Shown piece by piece: positions 1 through 14,700 of a stretch of 64,000 nucleotides of DNA (within the stretch, counting starts at the first letter, position 1; each line of letters starts with the position of its first letter). Origin of the DNA: Rhytidiadelphus loreus. Taxonomy: Eukaryota > Streptophyta > Bryopsida > Hypnales > Hylocomiaceae. The notes under the pieces were generated by a model that ran no database searches, had not been told where the DNA came from, and worked only from the letters and a program-made list of their open reading frames with translations. The DNA lies in NCBI GenBank assembly GCA_947034895.1, contig OX344763.1, forward strand, positions 73,241,093-73,305,092, read 5' to 3'. Position numbers and translations under genes: made by a program.

Positions 1-3000
1 GCATAAATGAAATCAAAAGGGGAAGTTTTCATTGAAATCCCTTCCCCTCTAATTATTGAAGTTAGAGATGAAGGTGGTAAATAATTCATGAGTACAAAGA
101 TGTTTCGAGAATCAAGAAACTTAAATGGGGAAGGCATTGCAAATGTCTTCATGCATTATTTTGTATTTTGAAATACACTTCATAAATTATAGACCTTTTA
201 GTAAGATAATTCATTGAAATTTGCATCAATGTAATGAAAAGTGGAAGTTTTCATTGAAATCCCTTCCCCACTAATTATTGAAGTTAGAGATGAAGGTTGT
301 AAATAATTCATGAGTACAAAGATGTTTGGAGAATCAAGAAACTTAAATGGGGATGGTATTGCAGATATCTTCATGTGTTATTTTATATTTTGAAATACAC
401 TTCATAAATTATAGACCTTTTAGTAAGATAATTCATTGAACTTTGCATGAATGAAATCAAAAGGGGAAGTTTTCATTGAAATCCCTTCCCCACTGATTAT
501 TGAAGTTAGAGATGAAGGTGGTAAATAATTCATGAGTACAAAGATGTTTGGAGAATCAAGAAACTTAAATGGGGAAGGTATTGGAGATATCTTCATGCAT
601 TATTTTGTATTTTGAAATACACTTCATAAATTATAGACCTTTTAGTAAGATAATTCATTGAACTTTGCATCAATGAAATCAAAAGGGGAAGTTTTCATTG
701 AAATCCGTTCCCCACTAATTATTGAAGTTAGAGATGAAAGTGGTAAATAATTCATGAGTACAAAGATGTTTGGAGAATCAAGAAACTTAAATGGGGATGG
801 TATTGCAGATATCTTCATGTGTTATTTTATATTTTGAAATACACTTCATAAATCATAGACCTTTTAGTAAGATAATTCATTTAAATTTGCTTCAATGGAA
901 TCAAAAGGGGAAGTTTTCATTGAAATCCCTTCCCCACTAATTATTGAAGTTAGAGATGAAGGTGGTAAATAATTCATGAGTACAAAGATGTTTGGAGAAT
1001 CAAGAAACTTAAATGGGGAAGGCATTGCAAATGTCTTCATGCATTATTTTGTATTTTGAAATACACTTCATAAGTTATAGACCTTTTAGTAAGATAATTC
1101 ATTGAAATTTGCATCAAAGCAATCAAAAGGGGAAGTTTTCATTGAAGTCGCTTCCCCACTAATTATTGAAGTTAGAAATGAAAGTGGTAAATAATTCATG
1201 AATACAAAGATGTTTGGAGAATCAAGACAAATAAAAGGGGGAAGGTATTGCACATATCTTCATGTGTTATTTTATATTTTGAAATACACTTCATAAATTA
1301 TAGACCTTTTAGTAAGATAATTCATTGAACTTTGCATGAATGAAATCAAAAGGGGAAGTTTTCATTGAAATCCCTTCCCCTCTAATTATTGAAGTTAGAG
1401 ATGAAGGTGGTAAATAATTCATGAGTACAAAGATGTTTGGAGAATTAGGAAACTTAAATGGGGAAGGCATTGCAAATGTCTTCATGCATTATTTTGTATT
1501 TTGAAATACACTTCATAAATTATAGACCTTTTAGTAAGATAATTCATTGAAATTTGCATCAATGAAATCAAAAGGGGAAGTTTTCATTGAAGTCGCTTGC
1601 CCACTAATTATTGAAGTTAGAAATGAAAGTGGTAAATAATTCATGAATACAAAGATGTTTGGAGAATCAAGAAACTTAAATGGGGAAGGTATTGCACATA
1701 TCTTCATGTGTTATTTTATATTTTGAAATACACTTCATAAATTATAGACCTTTTAGTAAGATAATTCATTGAACTTTGCATCAATGAAATCAAAAGGGGA
1801 AGTTTTCATTGAAATCCCTTCCCCTCTAATTATTGAAGTTAGAGATGAAGGTGGTAAATAATTCATGAGTACAAAGATGTTTGGAGAATCAAGAAACTTA
1901 AATGGGGAAGGTATTGGAGATATCTTCATGCATTATTTTGTATTTTGAAATACACTTCATAAATTATAGACGTTTTAGTAAGATAATACATTGAACTTTG
2001 CATCAATGAAATCAAAAGGGGAAGTTTTCATTGAAATCCGTTCCCCACTAATTATTGAAGTTAGAGATGAAAGTGGTAAATAATTCATGAGTACAAAGAT
2101 GTTTGGAGAATCAAGAAACTTAAATGGGGATGGTATTGCAGATATCTTCATGTGTTATTTTATATTTTGAAATACACTTCATAAATCATAGACCTTTTAG
2201 TAAGATAATTCATTTAAATTTGCTTCAATGAAATCAAAAGGGGAAGTTTTCATTGAAATCCCTTCCCCACTAATTATTGAAGTTAGAGATGAAGGTGGTA
2301 AATAATTCATGAGTACAAAGATGTTTGGAGAATCAAGAAACTTAAATGGGGAAGGCATTGCAAATGTCTTCATGCATTATTTTGTATTTTGAAATACACT
2401 TCATAAATTATAGACCTTTTAGTAAGATAATTCATTGAAATTTGCATCAATGAAATCAAAAGGGGAAGTTTTCATTGAAATCCGTTCCCCACTAATTATT
2501 GAAGTTAGAGATGAAAGTGGTAAATAATTCATGAGTACAAAGATGTTTGGAGAATCAAGAAACTTAAATGGGGATGGTATTGCAGATATCTTCATGTGTT
2601 ATTTTATATTTTGAAATACACTTCATAAATTATAGACCTTTTAGTAAGATAATTCATTGAAATTTGCATCAATGAAATCAAAAGGGGAAGTTTTCATTGA
2701 AATCCCATCCCCTCTAATTATTGAAGTTAGAGATGAAGGTGGTAAATAATTCATGAGTACAAAGATGTTTGGAGAATCAAGAAACTTAAATGGGGATGGT
2801 ATTGCAGATATCTTCATGTGTTATTTTATATTTTGAAATACACTTCATAAATTATAGACCTTTTAGTAAGATAATTCATTGAAATTTGCATCAATGAAAT
2901 CAAAAGGGGAAGTTTTCATTGAAATCCCATCCCCTCTAATTATTGAAGTTAGAGATGAAGGTGGTAAATAATTCATGAGTACAAAGATGTTTGGAGAATC

Positions 3001-3099
3001 AAGAAACTTAAATGGGGATGGTATTGCAGATATCTTCATGTGTTATTTTATATTTTGAAATACACTTCATAAATTATAGACCTTTTAGTAAGATAATTC

Positions 3100-6000
3100 A
3101 TTGAAATTTGAATGAATGAAATCAAAAGGGGAAGTTTTCATTGAAATCCGTTCCCCACTAATTATTGAAGTTAGAGATGAAAGCGGTAAATAATTCATGA
3201 GCACAAAGATGTTTGGAGAATCAAGAAACTTAAATGGGGAAGGTATTGGAGATATCTTCATGCATTATTTTGTATTTTGAAATACACTTCATAAATTATA
3301 GACCTTTTAGTAAGATAATTCATTGAACTTTGCATCAATGAAATCAAAAGGGGAAGTTTTCATTGAAATCCGTTCCCCACTAATTATTGAAGTTAGAGAT
3401 GAAAGTGGTAAATAATTCATGAGTACAAAGATGTTTGGAGAATCAAGAAACTTAAATGGGGATGGTATTGCAGATATCTTCATGTGTTATTTTATATTTT
3501 GAAATACACTTCATAAATCATAGACCTTTTAGTAAGATAATTCATTTAAATTTGCTTCAATGAAATCAAAAGGGGAAGTTTTCATTGAAATCCCTTCCCC
3601 ACTGATTATTGAAGTTAGAGATGAAGGTGGTAAATAACTCATGAGTACAAAGATGTTTGGAGAATCAAGAAACTTAAATGGGGAAGGCATTGCAAATGTC
3701 TTCATGCATTATTTTGTATTTTGAAATACACTTCATAAATTATAGACCTTTTAGTAAGATAATTCATTGAAATTTGCATCAAAGCAATCAAAAGGGGAAG
3801 TTTTCATTGAAGTCGCTTCCCCACTAATTATTGAAGTTAGAAATGAAAGTGGTAAATAATTCATGAATACAAAGATGTTTGGAGAATCAAGAAACTTAAA
3901 TGGGGAAGGTATTGCACATATCTTCATGTGTTATTTTATATTTTGAAATACACTTCATAAATTATAGACCTTTTAGTAAGATAATTCATTGAACTTTGAA
4001 TGAATGAAATCAAAAGGGGAAGTTTTCATTGAAATCCCTTCCCCTCTAATTATTGAAGTTAGAGATGAAGGTGGTAAATAATTCATGAGTACAAAGATGT
4101 TTGGAGAATCAAGAAACTTAAATGGGGAAGGTATTGGAGATATCTTCATGCATTATTTTGTATTTTGAAATACACTTCATAAATTATAGACCTTTTAGTA
4201 AGATAATTTATTGAAATTTGCATCAATGTAATGAAAAGGGGAAGTTTTCATTGAAATCCCTTCCCCTCAAATTATTGAAGTTAGAGATGAAGGTGGTAAA
4301 TAATTCATGAGTACAAAGATGTTTGGAGAATCAAGAAACTTAAATGGGGATGGTATTGCAGATATCTTCATGTGTTATTTTATATTTTGAAATACATTTC
4401 ATAAATTATAGACCTTTTAGTAAGATAATTCATTGAAATTTGCATCAATGAAATCAAAAGGGGAAGTTTTCATTGAAATCCCATCCCCTCTAATTATTGA
4501 AGTTAGAGATGAAGGTGGTAAATAATTCATGAGTACAAAGATGTTTGGAGAATCAAGAAACTTAAATGGGGATGGTATTGCAGATATCTTCATGTGTTAT
4601 TTTATATTTTGAAATACACTTCATAAATTATAGACCTTTTAGTAAGATAATTCATTGAACTTTGCATGAATGAAATCAAAAGGGGAAGTTTTCATTGAAA
4701 TCCGTTCCCCACTAATTATTGAAGTTAGAGATGAAAGCGGTAAATAATTCATGAGCACAAAGATGTTTGGAGAATCAAGAAACTTAAATGGGGAAGGTAT
4801 TGGAGATATCTTCATGCATTATTTTGTATTTTGAAATACACTTCATAAATTATAGACCTTTTAGTAAGATAATTCATTGAACTTTGCATCAATGAAATCA
4901 AAAGGGGAAGTTTTCATTGAAATCCGTTCCCCACTAATTATTGAAGTTAGAGATGAAAGTGGTAAATAATTCATGAGTACAAAGATGTTTGGAGAATCAA
5001 GAAACTTAAATGGGGATGGTATTGCAGATATCTTCATGTGTTATTTTATATTTTGAAATACACTTCATAAATCATAGACCTTTTAGTAAGATAATTCATT
5101 TAAATTTGCTTCAATGAAATCAAAAGGGGAAGTTTTCATTGAAATCCCTTCCCCACTAATTATTGAAGTTAGAGATGAAGGTGGTAAATAACTCATGAGT
5201 ACAAAGATGTTTGGAGAATCAAGAAACTTAAATGGGGAAGGCATTGCAAATGTCTTCATGCATTATTTTGTATTTTGAAATACACTTCATAAATTATAGA
5301 CCTTTTAGTAAGATAATTCATTGAAATTTGCATCAAAGCAATCAAAAGGGGAAGTTTTCATTGAAGTCGCTTCCCCACTAATTATTGAAGTTAGAAATGA
5401 AAGTGGTAAATAATTCATGAATACAAAGATGTTTGGAGAATCAAGAAACTTAAATGGGGAAGGTATTGCACATATCTTCATGTGTTATTTTATATTTTGA
5501 AATACACTTCATAAATTATAGACCTTTTAGTAAGATAATTCATTGAACTTTGAATGAATGAAATCAAAAGGGGAAGTTTTCATTGAAATCCCTTCCCCTC
5601 TAATTATTGAAGTTAGAGATGAAGGTGGTAAATAATTCATGAGTACAAAGATGTTTGGAGAATCAAGAAACTTAAATGGGGAAGGTATTGGAGATATCTT
5701 CATGCATTATTTTGTATTTTGAAATACACTTCATAAATTATAGACCTTTTAGTAAGATAATTTATTGAAATTTGCATCAATGTAATGAAAAGGGGAAGTT
5801 TTCATTGAAATCCCTTCCCCTCAAATTATTGAAGTTAGAGATGAAGGTGGTAAATAATTCATGAGTACAAAGATGTTTGGAGAATCAAGAAACTTAAATG
5901 GGGATGGTATTGCAGATATCTTCATGTGTTATTTTATATTTTGAAATACATTTCATAAATTATAGACCTTTTAGTAAGATAATTCATTGAAATTTGCATC

Positions 6001-7780
6001 AATGAAATCAAAAGGGGAAGTTTTCATTGAAATCCCATCCCCTCTAATTATTGAAGTTAGAGATGAAGGTGGTAAATAATTCATGAGTACAAAGATGTTT
6101 GGAGAATCAAGAAACTTAAATGGGGATGGTATTGCAGATATCTTCATGTGTTATTTTATATTTTGAAATACACTTCATAAATTATAGACCTTTTAGTAAG
6201 ATAATTCATTGAACTTTGAATGAATGAAATCAAAAGGGGAAGTTTTCATTGAAATCCGTTCCCCACTAATTATTGAAGTTAGAGATGAAAGCGGTAAATA
6301 ATTCATGAGCACAAAGATGTTTGGAGAATCAAGAAACTTAAATGGGGAAGGTATTGGAGATATCTTCATGCATTATTTTGTATTTTGAAATACACTTCAT
6401 AAATTATAGACCTTTTAGTAAGATAATTCATTGAACTTTGCATCAATGAAATCAAAAGGGGAAGTTTTCATTGAAATCCGTTCCCCACTAATTATTGAAG
6501 TTAGAGATGAAAGTGGTAAATAATTCATGAGTACAAAGATGTTTGGAGAATCAAGAAACTTAAATGGGGATGGTATTGCAGATACCTTCATGTGTTATTT
6601 TATATTTTGAAATACACTTCATAAATCATAGACCTTTTAGTAAGATAATTCATTTAAATTTGCTTCAATGAAATCAAAAGGGGAAGTTTTCATTGAAATC
6701 CCTTCCCCACTAATTATTGAAGTTAGAGATGAAGGTGGTAAATAACTCATGAGTACAAAGATGTTTGGAGAATCAAGAAACTTAAATGGGGAAGGCATTG
6801 CAAATGTCTTCATGCATTATTTTGTATTTTGAAATACACTTCATAAATTATAGACCTTTTAGTAAGATAATTCATTGAAATTTGCATCAAAGCAATCAAA
6901 AGGGGAAGTTTTCATTGAAGTCGCTTCCCCACTAATTATTGAAGTTAGAAATGAAAGTGGTAAATAATTCATGAATACAAAGATGTTTGGAGATTCAAGA
7001 AACTTAAATGGGGAAGGTATTGCACATATCTTCATGTGTTATTTTATATTTTGAAATACACTTCATAAATTATAGACCTTTTAGTAAGATAATTCATTGA
7101 ACTTTGAATGAATGAAATCAAAAGGGGAAGTTTTCATTGAAATCCCTTCCCCTCTAATTATTGAAGTTAGAGATGAAGGTGGTAAATAATTCATGAGTAC
7201 AAAGATGTTTGGAGAATCAAGAAACTTAAATGGGGAAGGTATTGGAGATATCTTCATGCATTATTTTGTATTTTGAAATACACTTCATAAATTATAGACC
7301 TTTTAGTAAGATGATTTATTGAAATTTGCATCAATGTAATGAAAAGGGGAAGTTTTCATTGAAATCCCTTCCCCTCAAATTATTGAAGTTAGAGATGAAG
7401 GTGGTAAATAATTCATGAGTACAAAGATGTTTGGAGAATCAAGAAACTTAAATGGGGATGGTATTGCAGATATCTTCATGTGTTATTTTATATTTTGAAA
7501 TACACTTCATAAATTATAGACCTTTTAGTAAGATAATTCATTGAAATTTGCATCAATGAAATCAAAAGGGGAAGTTTTCATTGAAATCCCATCCCCTCTA
7601 ATTATTGAAGTTAGAGATGAAGGTGGTAAATAATTCATGAGTACAAAGATGTTTGGAGAATCAAGAAACTTAAATGGGGATGGTATTGCAGATATCTTCA
7701 TGTGTTATTTTATATTTTGAAATACACTTCATAAATTATAGACCTTTTAGTAAGATAATTCATTGAAATTTGCATCAATG
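3100..7780. repeat. higher-order repeat block: 7-monomer (1,554-bp) unit, three copies
   Basis: The private variant GAAAGCGG followed by GAGCACAAAG occurs at 3,179, 4,733 and 6,287, exactly 1,554 bp (7 x 222) apart. Between these marks the same order of seven monomer types is found each time: (1) GAAAGCGG; (2) GAAAGTGG with GGGATGG; (3) a TTTGCTTCAATG start with AACTCATGAG; (4) ATCAAAGCAATC with GAAGTCGCTTC; (5) TTTGAATGAATG with CCCTTCCCCTCT; (6) CAATGTAATG with CCCTCAAATT; (7) CCCATCCCCTCT. Copies differ by only a few bases, so the 1,554-bp unit was amplified recently as a block. Confidence 0.92.
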
Positions 7781-8750
7781 AAATCAAAAGGGGAAGTTTT
7801 CATTGAAATCCCATCCCCTCTAATTATTGAAGTTAGAGATGAAGGTGGTAAATAATTCATGAATACAAAGATGTTTGGAGATTCAAGAAACTTAAATGGG
7901 GAAGGTATTGCACATATCTTCATGTGTTATTTTATATTTTGAAATACACTTCATAAATTATAGACCTTTTAGTAAGATAATTCATTGAACTTTGAATGAA
8001 TGAAATCAAAAGGGGAAGTTTTCATTGAAATCCCTTCCCCTCTAATTATTGAAGTTAGAGATGAAGGTGGTAAATAATTCATGAGTACAAAGATGTTTGG
8101 AGAATCAAGAAACTTAAATGGGGAAGGTATTGGAGATATCTTCATGCATTATTTTGTATTTTGAAATACACTTCATAAATTATAGACCTTTTAGTAAGAT
8201 GATTTATTGAAATTTGCATCAATGTAATGAAAAGGGGAAGTTTTCATTGAAATCCCTTCCCCTCAAATTATTGAAGTTAGAGATGAAGGTGGTAAATAAT
8301 TCATGAGTACAAAGATGTTTGGAGAATCAAGAAACTTAAATGGGGATGGTATTGCAGATATCTTCATGTGTTATTTTATATTTTGAAATACACTTCATAA
8401 ATTATAGACCTTTTAGTAAGATAATTCATTGAAATTTGCATCAATGAAATCAAAAGGGGAAGTTTTCATTGAAATCCCATCCCCTCTAATTATTGAAGTT
8501 AGAGATGAAGGTGGTAAATAATTCATGAGTACAAAGATGTTTGGAGAATCAAGAAACTTAAATGGGGATGGTATTGCAGATATCTTCATGTGTTATTTTA
8601 TATTTTGAAATACACTTCATAAATTATAGACCTTTTAGTAAGATAATTCATTGAACTTTGAATGAATTAAATCAAAAGGGGAAGTTTTCATTGAAATCCC
8701 TTCCCCTCTAATTATTGAAGTTAGAGATGAAGGTGGTAAATAATTCATGA
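6972..8750. repeat. 888-bp (4-monomer) tandem duplication inside the satellite
   Basis: Two private variants, GGAGATTCAAG (AGATTC at 6,991 and 7,879) and AAGATGATTTATTG (at about 7,311 and 8,199), each occur twice at an offset of exactly 888 bp (4 x 222). The monomer at about 7,786-7,990 is a chimera: its first half is type 7 (CCCATCCCCTCT) and its second half type 4 (GAATACAAAG..CACATATC). That is the junction expected from unequal exchange or slippage of four monomers. Confidence 0.85.
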
Positions 8751-11700
8751 GTACAAAGATGTTTGGAGAATCAAGAAACTTAAATGGGGAAGGTATTGGA
8801 GATATCTTCATGCATTATTTTATATTTTGAAATACACTTCATAAATTATAGACCTTTAAGTAAGATAATTCATTGAACTTTGCATCAATGAAATCAAAAG
8901 GGGAAGTTTTCATTGAAATCCGTTCCCCACTAATTATTGAAGTTAGAGATGAAAGTGGTAAATAATTCATGAGCACAAAGATGTTTGGAGAATCAAGAAA
9001 CTTAAATGGGGAAGGTATTGCAAATGTCTTCATGCATTATTTTGTATTTTGAAATACACTTCATAAATTATAGACCTTTTAGTAAGATAATTCACTGAAA
9101 TTTGCATCAAAGCAATCAAAAAGGGAAGTTTTCATTGAAATCCCTTCCCCACTAATTATTGAAGTTAGAGATGAAGGTGGTAAATAATTCATGAGTACAA
9201 AGATGTTTGGAGAATCAAGAAACTTAAATGGGGATGGTATTGTAGATATCTTCATGCATTATTTTGTATTTTGAAATACACTTCATAAATTATAGACCTT
9301 TTTGTAAGATAATTCACTGAAATTTGCATCAAAGCAATCAAAAGGGGAAGTTTTCATTGAAATCCCTTCCCCACTAATTATTGAAGTTAGAGATGAAGGT
9401 GGTAAATAATTCATGAGTACAAAGATGTTTGGAGAATCAAGAAACTTAAATGGGGAAGGTATTGCAAATGTCTTCATGCATTACTTTGTATTGTGAAATA
9501 AACTTCATAAATCATAGACCTTTTAGTAAGATAATTCATTGAAATTTGCATGAAAGAAATCAAAAAGGGAAGTTTTCATTGAAATCCCTTCCCCACTAAT
9601 TATTGAAGTTAGAGATGAAGGTGGTAAATAATTCATGAGTACAAAGATGTTTGGAGAACCAGGAAACTTAAATGGGGATGGTATTGCAGATATCTTCATG
9701 TGTTATTTTATATTTTGAAATACACTTCATAAATTAAAAACCTTTTAGTAAGATAATTCACAGAAATTTGCATAAATGTAATGGAAAGGGGAATATTTCA
9801 TTAAATTCCGTTCCCCACTAATTTTCTATGTTAGAGATGAAGGTGGTAAATAATTCATGAGTACAAAGATGTTTGGAGAATCAAGAAACTTAAATGGGGA
9901 TGGTATTGTAGATATCTTGATGTGTTATTTTATATTTTGAAATACACTTCATAAATAATAGACCTTTTTGTAAGATAATTCACTGAAATTTGCATCAAAG
10001 CAATCAAAAGGGGAAGTTTTCATTGAAATCCGTTCCCCACTAATTATTGAAGTTAGTGATGAAGGTGGTAAATAATTCATGAGTACAAAGATGTTTGGAG
10101 AATCAAGAAACTTAAATGGGGAAGGTATTGGGGATATCTTCATGCGTTATGTTATATTTTGAAATACACTTCATAAATTATAGACCTTTTAGTAAGATAA
10201 TTCATTGAAATTTGCATCAAAGCAATCAAAAGGGGAAGTTTTCATTGAAGTCGCTTCCCCACTAATTATTGAAGTTAGAAATGAAAGTGGTAAATAATTC
10301 ATGAATACAAAGATGTTTGGAGAATCAAGAAACTTAAATGGGGAAGGTATTGCACATATCTTCATGTGTTATTTTATATTTTGAAATACACTTCATAAAT
10401 TATAGACCTTTTAGTAAGATAATTCATTGAACTTTGAATGAATGAAATCAAAAGGGGAAGTTTTCATTGAAGTCGCTTCCCCACTAATTATTGAAGTTAG
10501 AAATGAAAGTGGTAAATAATTCATGAATACAAAGATGTTTGGAGAATCAAGAAACTTAAATGGGGAAGGTATTGGAGATATCTTCATGCATTATTTTGTA
10601 TTTTGAAATACACTTCATAAATTATAGACCTTTTAGTAAGATAATTTATTGAAATTTGCATCAATGTAATGAAAAGGGGAAGTTTTCATTGAAATCCCTT
10701 CCCCTCAAATTATTGAAGTTAGAGATGAAGGTGGTAAATAATTCATGAGTACAAAGATGTTTGGAGAATCAAGAAACTTAAATGGGGATGGTATTGCAGA
10801 TATCTTCATGTGTTATTTTATATTTTGAAATACACTTCATAAATTATAGACCTTTTAGTAAGATAATTCATTGAAATTTGCATCAATGAAATCAAAAGGG
10901 GAAGTTTTCATTGAAATCCCATCCCCTCTAATTATTGAAGTTAGAGATGAAGGTGGTAAATAATTCATGAGTACAAAGATGTTTGGAGAATCAAGAAACC
11001 TAAATGGGGATGGTATTGCAGATATCTTCATGTGTTATTTTATATTTTGAAATACACTTCATAAATTATAGACCTTTTAGTAAGATAATTCATTGAACTT
11101 TGAATGAATGAAATCAAAAGGGGAAGTTTTCATTGAAATCCCTTCCCCTCTAATTATTGAAGTTAGAGATGAAGGTGGTAAATAATTCATGAGTACAAAG
11201 ATGTTTGGAGAATCAAGAAACTTAAATGGGGAAGGTATTGGAGATATCTTCATGCATTATTTTATATTTTGAAATACACTTCATAAATTATAGACCTTTA
11301 AGTAAGATAATTCATTGAACTTTGCATCAATGAAATCAAAAGGGGAAGTTTTCATTGAAATCCGTTCCCCACTAATTATTGAAGTTAGAGATGAAAGTGG
11401 TAAATAATTCATGAGCACAAAGATGTTTGGAGAATCAAGAAACTTAAATGGGGAAGGTATTGCAAATGTCTTCATGCATTATTTTGTATTTTGAAATACA
11501 CTTCATAAATTATAGACCTTTTAGTAAGATAATTCATTGAAATTTGCATGAAAGATATCAAAAAGGGAATTTTTCATTGAAATCCCTTCCCCACTAATTA
11601 TTGAAGTTAGAGATGAAGGTGGTAAATAATTCATGAGTACAAAGATGTTTGGAGAATCAAGAAACTTAAATGGGGAAGGTATTGCAAATGTCTTCATGCA

Positions 11701-14700
11701 TTACTTTGTATTGTGAAATAAACTTCATAAATCATAGACCTTTTAGTAAGATAATTCATTGAAATTTGCATGAAAGAAATCAAAAAGGGAAGTTTTCATT
11801 GAAATCCCTTCCCCACTAATTATTGAAGTTAGAGATGAAGGTGGTAAATAATTCATGAGTACAAAGATGTTTGGAGAACCAGGAAACTTAAATGGGGATG
11901 GTATTGCAGATATCTTCATGTGTTATTTTATATTTTGAAATACACTTCATAAATTAAAAACCTTTTAGTAAGATAATTCACAGAAATTTGCATAAATGTA
12001 ATGGAAAGGGGAATATTTCATTAAATTCCGTTCCCCACTAATTTTCTATGTTAGAGATGAAGGTGGTAAATAATTCATGAGTACAAAGATGTTTGGAGAA
12101 TCAAGAAACTTAAATGGGGATGGTATTGCAGATATCTTGATGTGTTATTTTATATTTTGAAATACACTTCATAAATAATAGACCTTTTTGTAAGATAATT
12201 CACTGAAATTTGCATCAAAGCAATCAAAAGGGGAAGTTTTCATTGAAATCCGTTCCCCACTAATTATTGAAGTTAGAGATGAAGGTGGTAAATAATTCAT
12301 GAGTACAAAGATGTTTGGAGAATCAAGAAACTTAAATGGGGAAGGTATTGGAGATATCTTCATGCGTTATGTTATATTTTGAAATACACTTCATAAATTA
12401 TAGACCTTTTAGGAAGATAAGTCATTGAAATTTGCATAAATGAAATCAAAAGGGGAAGTTTTCATTGAAATCCCTTCCCCACTAATTTTCTAGGTTAGAG
12501 ATGAAGGTGGTAAATAATTCATGAGTACAAAGATGTTTGGTGAATCAAGAAACTTAAATGGGGAAGGTATTGCAAATGTCTTCATGCATTATTTTGTATT
12601 GTGAAATAAACTTCATAAATTATAGACCTTTTAGTAAGATAATTCATTGAAATTTGCATCAAAGAAATCAAAAAGGGAATTTTTCATTGAAATCCCTTCC
12701 CCACTAATTATTGAAGTTAGAGATGAAGGTGGTAAATAATTCATGAGTACAAAGATGTTTGGAGAATCAAGAAACTTAAATGGGGAAGGTATTGCAAATG
12801 TCTTCATGCATTACTTTGTATTGTGAAATACACTTCATAAATCATAGACCTTTTAGTAAGATAATTCATTGAAATTTGCATGAAAGAAATCAAAAAGGGA
12901 AGTTTTCATTGAAATCCCTTCCCCACTAATTATTGAAGTTAGAGATGAAGGTGGTAAATAATTCATGAGTACAAAGATGTTTGGAGAATCAAGAAACTTA
13001 AATGGGGATGGTATTGCAGTTATCTTCATGTGTTATTTTATATTTTGAAATACACTTCATAAATTAAAAACCTTTTAGTAAGATAATTCACTGAAATTTG
13101 CATAAATGTAATGGAAAGGGGAATATTTCATTAAACTCCGTTCCCCACTAATTTTCTATGTTAGAGATGAAGGTGGTGAATAATTCATGAGTACAAAGAT
13201 GTTTGGAGAATCAAGAAACTTAAATGGGGATGGTATTGCAGATATCTTCATGTGTTATTTTATATTTTGAAATACACTTCATAAATTATAGACCTTTTAG
13301 TAAGATAATTCATTGAAATTTGCATCAATGAAATCAAAAGGGGAAGTTTTCATTGAAATCCCTTCCCCACTAATTATTGAAGTTAGAGATGAAGGTGGTA
13401 AATAATTCATGAGTACAAAGATGTTTGGAGAATCAAGAAACTTAAATCGGTAAGGTATTGCAAATGTCTTCACGCATTATTTTTTATTTTGAAATACATT
13501 GAATAAATTATAGACCTTTTAGTAAGATAATTCATTGAACTTTGCATCAATGAAATCAAAAGGGGAAGTTTTCATTGAAATCCCTTCCCCACTAATTTTC
13601 TATGTTAGAGATGAAGGTGGTAAATAATTCATGAGTACAAAGATGTTTGGAGAATCAAGAAACTTAAATGGGGATGGTATTGCAGATATCTTCATGTGTT
13701 ATTTTATATTTTGAAATACACTTCATAAATTATAGACCTTTTAGTAAGATAATTCATTGAACTTTGAATGAATGAAATCAAAAGGGGAAGTTTTCATTGA
13801 AATCCGTTCCCCACTAATTATTGAAGTTAGAGATGAAAGCGGTAAATAATTCATGAGCACAAAGATGTTTGGAGAATCAAGAAACTTAAATGGGGAAGGT
13901 ATTGGAGATATCTTCATGCATTATTTTGTATTTTGAAATACACTTCATAAATTATAGACCTTTTAGTAAGATAATTCATTGAACTTTGCATCAATGAAAT
14001 CAAAAGGGGAAGTTTTCATTGAAATCCGTTCCCCACTAATTATTGAAGTTAGAGATGAAAGTGGTAAATAATTCATGAGTACAAAGATGTTTGGAGAATC
14101 AAGAAACTTAAATGGCGATGGTATTGCAGATATCTTCATGTGTTATTTTATATTTTGAAATACACTTCATAAATCATAGACCTTTTAGTAAGATAATTCA
14201 TTGAAATTTGCTTCAATGAAATCAAAAGGAGAAGTTTTCATTGAAATCCCTTCCCCACTAATTATTGAAGTTAGAGATGAAGGTGGTAAATAACTCATGA
14301 GTACAAAGATGTTTGGAGAATCAAGAAACTTAAATGGGGAAGGCATTGCAAATGTCTTCATGCATTATTTTGTATTTTGAAATACACTTCATAAATTATA
14401 GACCTTTTAGTAAGATAATTCATTGAAATTTGCATCAAAGCAATCAAAAGGGGAAGTTTTCATTGAAGTCGCTTCCCCACTAATTATTGAAGTTAGAAAT
14501 GAAAGTGGTAAATAATTCATGAATACAAAGATGTTTGGAGAATCAAGAAACTTAAATGGGGAAGGTATTGCACATATCTTCATGTGTTATTTTATATTTT
14601 GAAATACACTTCATAAATTATAGACCTTTTAGTAAGATAATTCATTGAACTTTGAATGAATGAAATCAAAAGGGGAAGTTTTCATTGAAATCCCTTCCCC

